Shown: piece after piece, positions 24,810 through 29,491 of the stretch
How positions within the stretch are numbered: position 1 is the stretch's first letter
Layout of the letters: each line of letters starts with the position of its first letter
From: Candidatus Dadabacteria bacterium
GTDB taxonomy: Bacteria > Desulfobacterota_D > UBA1144 > Nemesobacterales > JADFKM01
Direction: 5' to 3'
Length of the DNA stretch: 29,491 nucleotides
Assembly (NCBI GenBank): GCA_022564935.1
Contig: JADFKM010000006.1
Coordinates: 1 to 29,491, forward strand
Made by a program: the position numbers and the translations under genes
Notes under the pieces: model-generated
The model's input: only the letters and a program-made list of their open reading frames with translations
The model's database searches: none
Told to the model about the DNA's origin: nothing

Positions 24810-25784
24810 TCAGCACTCGAACTGAATCACCACGTGTCCGATGCCCAGGCGGGTTCTGAGGAACTCGTATACCTTCTGGCGCAGGGCGAGCGCTTCGCTT
24901 ATCCTAACGTCCTCAAGCACGATGTGTGCGGTAAAGCAGATGAACTGAGAGGTAATCTCCCATATGTGTATGTCGTGGATGTTCTTGATCTCCGGGAACT
25001 CTTTCATAATGCCGTCCACTGCGGTCTCGACGCTTATGTGCTCGGGCTTCCTTTCAAGCAGAATCAGCGTCGAGTCCTTGATCAGCCCCCACGACCACTT
25101 TACAATCACAGCGGCCACCACCAGGCTCAGGACGGGGTCCACCACGACCCAGCCGGTAAAAATTATCAAGATACCGCCTGCGATTATCACCACCGAAGAA
25201 AATGTATCGGCCAGCATGTGGAGGTACGCGCTCTTCGTGTTCAAGTCTTCAAGACCCGAGCGCCCGAGGATATAAGCCGTGGTCAGGTTCACCAGAAGCC
25301 CGACGACTGCGACGACTGTCATTTCAACCCCCATGACATGAGTGGGGCTTGCGATGCGCGCAAGCGCCTCGTACACAATCCAGAGGCTGAACACAAGAAG
25401 CCCGATGCCGTTCAGCAGAGCGGCCAGAATCTCCACCCGGTACAAACCGTACGACAACCTTACGCCGGTCTTTTGGGCCGCAAGCACTATTGCAAAAAAA
25501 CTTATCGAAAGCGATAGGGTGTGTGAGAGCATGTGCACCGCATCACTCACGAGCATCAGGCTTCCCGTAAGCCACCCGGCTACAAACTCGGCCGCCATCA
25601 TCACTACCGTCAAGACGATGCTTATGAGCAGCGCTCTCTTCTGCCTGGGACGGTGCCCCGCCCGGCTAATGGCCCTCTCGATAACCCCGCCGTCAGACTC
25701 CGAGACGATATCTCCGGCAGGGGATTCGTCACTCAACGGCAGGGGATAATGATTGTGCGGACAAGAACAGGTAGAAATTTCCAT
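24810..25784 (-). CDS. Cation diffusion facilitator (CzcD/ZitB-like metal efflux transporter)
   Basis: The 324-residue protein has a short Cys/His N-terminus (CSCPHNHYP), six membrane segments and a cytoplasmic ferredoxin-like C-terminal domain (about 240-324). In the CDF family, divalent metal is exchanged for protons at a site made by membrane segments 2 and 5. Segment 5 has the usual HMLAD (H189, D193). Segment 2 reads DAVHMLSH (D81, H84, H88), with His where HxxxD is expected. The C-terminal IHDIHIWEI and GIGHVVIQFEC fit zinc-type CDFs. The histidine suggests altered metal selectivity, though not inactivity. No ribosome-binding site is clear before the ATG at 25784. The gene stands alone. 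Confidence 0.88.
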   Translation of the reverse strand: MEISTCSCPHNHYPLPLSDESPAGDIVSESDGGVIERAISRAGHRPRQKRALLISIVLTVVMMAAEFVAGWLTGSLMLVSDAVHMLSHTLSLSISFFAIVLAAQKTGVRLSYGLYRVEILAALLNGIGLLVFSLWIVYEALARIASPTHVMGVEMTVVAVVGLLVNLTTAYILGRSGLEDLNTKSAYLHMLADTFSSVVIIAGGILIIFTGWVVVDPVLSLVVAAVIVKWSWGLIKDSTLILLERKPEHISVETAVDGIMKEFPEIKNIHDIHIWEITSQFICFTAHIVLEDVRISEALALRQKVYEFLRTRLGIGHVVIQFEC

Positions 25785-26100
25785 AATCTAAAGTATAAAC
25801 TACGTTTTTTTAGGTTTAACCCAACCCACTGTGCAAACGTGGTTATATAAATAGTGACAGGGTGTTTAGCCCAGCGCAAGTACCACAGAACACCGGGAGC
25901 TTAAGCCAATTGCAGCAGGGCCCGGCCCCCCTACCCGGATTGTGTATAGAAATGAGGCGGCGTAGACGTCTGAACCTGCGAAACGAATACCCACCCCGTA
26001 CCGAAGCACACCGAAGCTCGGACATTACTGGATTTAAGCCAGATATTATTTATTATTTATGTACCGAAAAGCGAATCCGAAACCGGACACAGAAACACAA
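25785..26100. other. Divergent intergenic region between the CDF gene and the mutase operon
   Basis: About 315 bases hold the promoters of two divergent genes. An 8-bp palindrome AGACGTCT lies at 25964-25971, and AT-rich stretches occur near 25,843 and 26,045. No tRNA, riboswitch or small gene was recognised. I looked for a second cobalamin riboswitch before the mutase and did not find one. Confidence 0.4.
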
Positions 26101-28140
26101 ATGGCTGAGAAGAAGGCTAAAAAACAAGAGCAGAGCCTGTTCGGGCAGTTCCCACCTCAAACCATTGAAGAATGGAGATCGGCAATTATCAATGACCTCA
26201 AAGGGGCCGATTACGACAAAAGGCTTCTTTGGAGGTCTTATGAGAGTTTCACGATGCAGCCCTTCTATACTCCCGACGACCTTGAAGGACTCGAATACCT
26301 TAGCATATCCCCGGGCCGATTCCCCTTCATAAGGGGCGCAAAAGTAACCGGAAACCGTTGGGAAATATGCGAAGAAATCGGCGTCTCCAGCTTAGAGGAA
26401 GCCAACTCACTGGCCGCTACGGCTCTAGAGCGGGGAGCGACATCCCTTAATTTTAACTGCGCCGTCGAAGACGGACACTTCACCGGTGTTCCAATCCAGA
26501 AACTCTCAGATATGGAAGTCCTCCTGGAGGGAATCCCAATCGATGAAATCCCGGTTCATTTCACCTGTGGCGGCGGGGGGCTTCCTATCCTTGCGCTATT
26601 TGCAGCCGTGGCCAACAAAAGGGGCGTGCCGCTTGAGTTTCTATCCGGCTCTGTGGACACAGACCCCATCATGCGCCTGGAGCTCCAGGGCTCATTCAAG
26701 CTGAAGCGATTCGACGAATTCAACGAAGTAAAGACTGCGCTTGAGTTCCTCGGCGAGAACATGCCGCGGTTTAGGTGCCTCTGCGTCCACAGCCGCCAGT
26801 TCCACGACTCCGGAGCTTCTATATCCCAAGAGCTTGCTCTCGGCCTCGCATCCGGCGTCGAGTACCTTGCCGAGCTTACCTCAATGGACTTGAAGGCAGA
26901 CGTTGTAGCAAAACACATGATGTTTTCCTTCCCGGTCGGTACAAACTACTTCATGGAAATATCGAAGCTCAGGGCCGCCAGGCTGCTCTGGTCGCAAATT
27001 GTTGCGCAGTTCGGCCCCGAGGACGTCTCCTCATGCATAATGAACATACACTCGAAGACTTCGATGTGGAGCCAAACCCTCTATGACCCTTACGTCAACA
27101 TGCTGAGGGCCACAACCGAGGCTATGTCTGCGGCCATCGGAGGGGCCGACACGATTACGCTTTCGCCCTTCGATGAAGTATTCAGAGCGCCGGACGGGTT
27201 CTCCCGGAGGTTGGCGCGGAACACCCAGCTTGTTCTAAAGCACGAATCTTACCTTGACAAGGTCATTGACCCGGCCGCCGGGTCATATGCGATCGAAAAC
27301 CTGACCGATAAGATCACGGAAGAGGCCTGGAAGATCTTCCTTGAGATCGAGTCCCGAGGCGGCCTCATCGAGGCCCTGAAAAGCGGTTACGTGCAGCGAG
27401 AGATCGCAGAGGTAAGGGAAAAGAAAGACACAAACCTGGCGATTGGAAGAGACACCAGCCTGGGGACTAACCGGTTCGCGAACAGAAGCGAGACAATGTT
27501 GCCCTTGATAAACACACCTATAATCTCAACCCCTCTAGAACGCGGCTCAGACCGTCATGACAACAGAAAAGAACGATCTATAGAAACGCTGATTAAGCGC
27601 TTCGAAAGCGGCGCTAAAATCGGCGATGCGCTTATGAGCGAAGACGCACAAAGTGAATTCACGGTTGAGCCGCTTAAGCCCTACCGCGCTTCGCAGGAGT
27701 TCGAAACTCTCAGGCTCGCCACCGAAGCATATGCCGATAGGTCGGGGTCGCTTCCAAAGGTCTTTCTCGTAACGATGGGGAATCTCGCGATGAGACAGGC
27801 AAGGGCCAATTTTGCCCTCAACTTTTTCGGATGCGCAGGGTTTGAAGTAATAGACAACACCGTGTTTTCCTCAGTCACAGAGGCTGCAGAGGCCGCGCTC
27901 GAAAGCGGGGCCCGAATAGTCGTCATATGCAGCTCCGATGAGGAGTACGCACAGCTCGCTCCCCAGATCTGCAAGGAAATAAAGGGGAATAAGACGGAGC
28001 CGTATATAATAGTCGCAGGGCACCCCAAAGACATAATAGGAGATTTGAAAGCGGCCGGAGTCGATGATTTTATTTCAGTAAGAACAAACGCTATCGAAAC
28101 CTTAAGCAAATATCAAAGACTGCTCAATATTCAAGCCTAG
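26101..28140 (+). CDS. mutA: Methylmalonyl-CoA mutase small (non-catalytic) subunit
   Basis: The 679-residue protein is the structural partner of the catalytic mutase, which interconverts methylmalonyl-CoA and succinyl-CoA. The barrel part shows WRSAIINDLKGADYDKRLLW, the FTMQPFYTPDD block, IMNIHSKTSMWSQTLYDPYV, EAMSAAIGGADTITL and RLARNTQLVLKHESYL. The C-terminal flavodoxin-like domain (from about residue 555) keeps the fold (FLVTMGNLAMRQARANF, GCAGFEVIDN) but lacks the cobalamin-ligand DxHxxG motif, as expected for the small subunit. The start could also be 26059; 26101 gives the more typical MAEKKAKK opening, but neither has a good ribosome-binding site. The large-subunit gene follows after 22 bases. 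Confidence 0.92.
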   Translation: MAEKKAKKQEQSLFGQFPPQTIEEWRSAIINDLKGADYDKRLLWRSYESFTMQPFYTPDDLEGLEYLSISPGRFPFIRGAKVTGNRWEICEEIGVSSLEEANSLAATALERGATSLNFNCAVEDGHFTGVPIQKLSDMEVLLEGIPIDEIPVHFTCGGGGLPILALFAAVANKRGVPLEFLSGSVDTDPIMRLELQGSFKLKRFDEFNEVKTALEFLGENMPRFRCLCVHSRQFHDSGASISQELALGLASGVEYLAELTSMDLKADVVAKHMMFSFPVGTNYFMEISKLRAARLLWSQIVAQFGPEDVSSCIMNIHSKTSMWSQTLYDPYVNMLRATTEAMSAAIGGADTITLSPFDEVFRAPDGFSRRLARNTQLVLKHESYLDKVIDPAAGSYAIENLTDKITEEAWKIFLEIESRGGLIEALKSGYVQREIAEVREKKDTNLAIGRDTSLGTNRFANRSETMLPLINTPIISTPLERGSDRHDNRKERSIETLIKRFESGAKIGDALMSEDAQSEFTVEPLKPYRASQEFETLRLATEAYADRSGSLPKVFLVTMGNLAMRQARANFALNFFGCAGFEVIDNTVFSSVTEAAEAALESGARIVVICSSDEEYAQLAPQICKEIKGNKTEPYIIVAGHPKDIIGDLKAAGVDDFISVRTNAIETLSKYQRLLNIQA

Positions 28141-28162
28141 AGAAAACAGGACTTTGTGAACC

Positions 28163-29491
28163 ATGAGACCCGATTTTACAAAAATAGATTTCCACAGCTT
28201 GAAAAACCGCAGCTCATCTCTAGGAGATGCTCAGGATACCGCCCGTGATGAGAATGGTCTTCCTCCACAAGATGACTCCGAGTGGATGACAGCCGAGCAA
28301 ATCCCTCTAAAGCCCGTCTACACCGAAGACGATATAAAAAACGTCGAGCACCTGAGCTACTCGGCGGGTATCCCACCTTTTCTAAGGGGCCCTTACTCTA
28401 CTATGTATGTCGTCAGACCCTGGACGATCAGGCAGTACGCCGGTTATTCGACCGCAGAAGAGTCAAACGCATTTTACAGGCGAAACCTCGCAGCCGGGCA
28501 AAAGGGTCTCTCGATCGCATTCGACCTCCCCACACACAGGGGCTATGACTCAGACAACGAGCGGGTGGTCGGGGACGTGGGCAAGGCCGGGGTGGCCATT
28601 GATTCGATCCTCGACATGAAGATACTGTTCGACCAGATACCCCTCGACCAGATGTCGGTGTCTATGACGATGAATGGAGCGGTGCTCCCCGTCATGGCGT
28701 TTTACATAGTGGCCGCCGAAGAGCAGGGCGTCCCGCACGAGCTGCTTACGGGCACAATTCAAAACGACATACTCAAAGAGTTCATGGTCAGGAACACCTA
28801 CATATACCCCCCGCTCCCGTCGATGAAAATAATCGCCGACATCTTCGAATACACTTCGAAAAGCATGCCCAAGTTCAACTCCATCAGCATAAGCGGCTAC
28901 CACATGCAGGAGGCCGGGGCCACGTGCGACATCGAGCTTGCCTATACGCTTGCCGACGGCCTGGAGTACCTTCGAGCCGGTATTGAAGCGGGTATGGATA
29001 TCGACGACTTCGCCCCCCGCATATCCTTTTTCTGGTCAATCGGGATGAACCACTTCATGGAAATCGCAAAGATGAGGGCTGCCAGGATGCTGTGGGCAAA
29101 GCTGGTAAAGCAGTTCGACCCGAAAAACCCCAAATCCATGGCGCTCAGGACTCACTGCCAGACCTCGGGGTGGAGCCTCACCGAGCAGGACCCGTTCAAC
29201 AACGTGATCAGGACCTGCACCGAGGCCCTTGCGGCCGCGCTCGGGGGAACGCAGTCCCTCCACACAAACGCCCTGGACGAGGCGATCGCACTCCCCACGG
29301 ACTTCAGCGCCAGGATAGCCAGGAACACGCAGATATACCTGCAGCGGGAAACCGACATCTGCCGTACCATCGACCCCTGGGGAGGCTCGTATTATGTCGA
29401 GTACCTCACACACAGCATAGCCCATAGGGCGTGGGAGCTTATTCAGGAAGTCGAAGACCTCGGCGGGATGGCCTCGGCAATAGAAACCCGC
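28163..29491 (+). CDS. mutB: Methylmalonyl-CoA mutase large (catalytic) subunit, N-terminal 443 codons (continues beyond window)
   Basis: The frame from the ATG at 28163 stays open to the last base. It starts [20 protein letters not shown], has a variable N-terminal arm, then the highly conserved substrate-binding run [20 protein letters not shown] and [12 protein letters not shown]. Further matches are [16 protein letters not shown], the [15 protein letters not shown] block with its active-site histidine, [17 protein letters not shown] and [14 protein letters not shown]. These are the catalytic barrel residues of the adenosylcobalamin enzyme; the B12-binding C-terminal domain lies beyond the window. 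It follows mutA by 22 bases on the same strand. The reaction links propionate and odd-chain or branched-chain catabolism to the TCA cycle and needs the B12 that btuFCD would import. Confidence 0.95.
   Translation, partial: MRPDFTKIDFHSLKNRSSSLGDAQDTARDENGLPPQDDSEWMTAEQIPLKPVYTEDDIKNVEHLSYSAGIPPFLRGPYSTMYVVRPWTIRQYAGYSTAEESNAFYRRNLAAGQKGLSIAFDLPTHRGYDSDNERVVGDVGKAGVAIDSILDMKILFDQIPLDQMSVSMTMNGAVLPVMAFYIVAAEEQGVPHELLTGTIQNDILKEFMVRNTYIYPPLPSMKIIADIFEYTSKSMPKFNSISISGYHMQEAGATCDIELAYTLADGLEYLRAGIEAGMDIDDFAPRISFFWSIGMNHFMEIAKMRAARMLWAKLVKQFDPKNPKSMALRTHCQTSGWSLTEQDPFNNVIRTCTEALAAALGGTQSLHTNALDEAIALPTDFSARIARNTQIYLQRETDICRTIDPWGGSYYVEYLTHSIAHRAWELIQEVEDLGGMASAIETR

Noticed and set aside
25862-26332. 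156-codon plus-strand frame upstream of and overlapping mutA
   Set aside because: It overlaps the conserved start of mutA in another frame and shows no domain or signal.
13381-28140. Reassignment of TAG to an amino acid
   Set aside because: lgt, btuF, btuD and mutA end at TAG exactly where their families end, and btuF TAG is followed by coupled btuC. TAG works as a stop.

Overview
The window reads as two pieces of DNA that probably come from different organisms. Positions 1 to about 5,335 are very GC-rich, with G or C at nearly every third codon position. They carry a typical alphaproteobacterial set: the succinate dehydrogenase operon sdhCDAB on the minus strand, a GFA-family zinc protein, part of an aminoadipate-semialdehyde-type aldehyde dehydrogenase, and the 5' end of an NAD(P)-dependent oxidoreductase. 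From about 5,335 to the end the composition is near 50% GC, with an AT-rich stretch at about 19.6-24.3 kb. The switch happens inside one open frame, where the N-terminal CBS-domain half of one protein runs into the C-terminal half of an aldehyde dehydrogenase. I read this as a metagenome-assembly chimera. A real recombination is possible but less likely.

The second piece is Gram-negative (many lipoprotein signals, a BamE-like lipoprotein). It may be a Desulfobacterota- or Dadabacteria-like lineage, but that is a weak inference from gene content. From left to right it holds: a luciferase-like flavin oxidoreductase translationally coupled to a CBS protein; lgt; a Dabb-family small protein; lipoprotein genes; a secreted 560-residue protein whose C-terminal 40% is 18 tandem units built on an invariant His-x7-Trp spacing (10305-11003), followed by a lipoprotein gene; an FMN-binding glutamate-synthase-like pseudogene with a large internal deletion; an FHA-EAL gene split by an in-frame TAG; queE and queC; a consensus promoter plus cobalamin riboswitch driving btuF-btuC-btuD; an AT-rich island of lipoproteins with near-identical ribosome-binding leaders, one frameshifted small membrane protein and a large Pro/Ser/Thr-linked lipoprotein whose terminal Hydin-like domain is cut off by another in-frame TAG; a CDF metal-efflux transporter; and both subunits of methylmalonyl-CoA mutase, the second cut by the window end.

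The functional links are modest. B12 uptake under a B12 riboswitch fits with a B12-dependent methylmalonyl-CoA mutase 6 kb away, and queE/queC share the queuosine (7-deazaguanine) pathway. Four genes of the second piece are disrupted (one deletion, one frameshift, two in-frame amber codons), which points either to gene decay or to consensus errors. The most novel item is the His-x7-Trp repeat protein and its lipoprotein neighbour. I see no CRISPR array, transposase, rRNA or tRNA.
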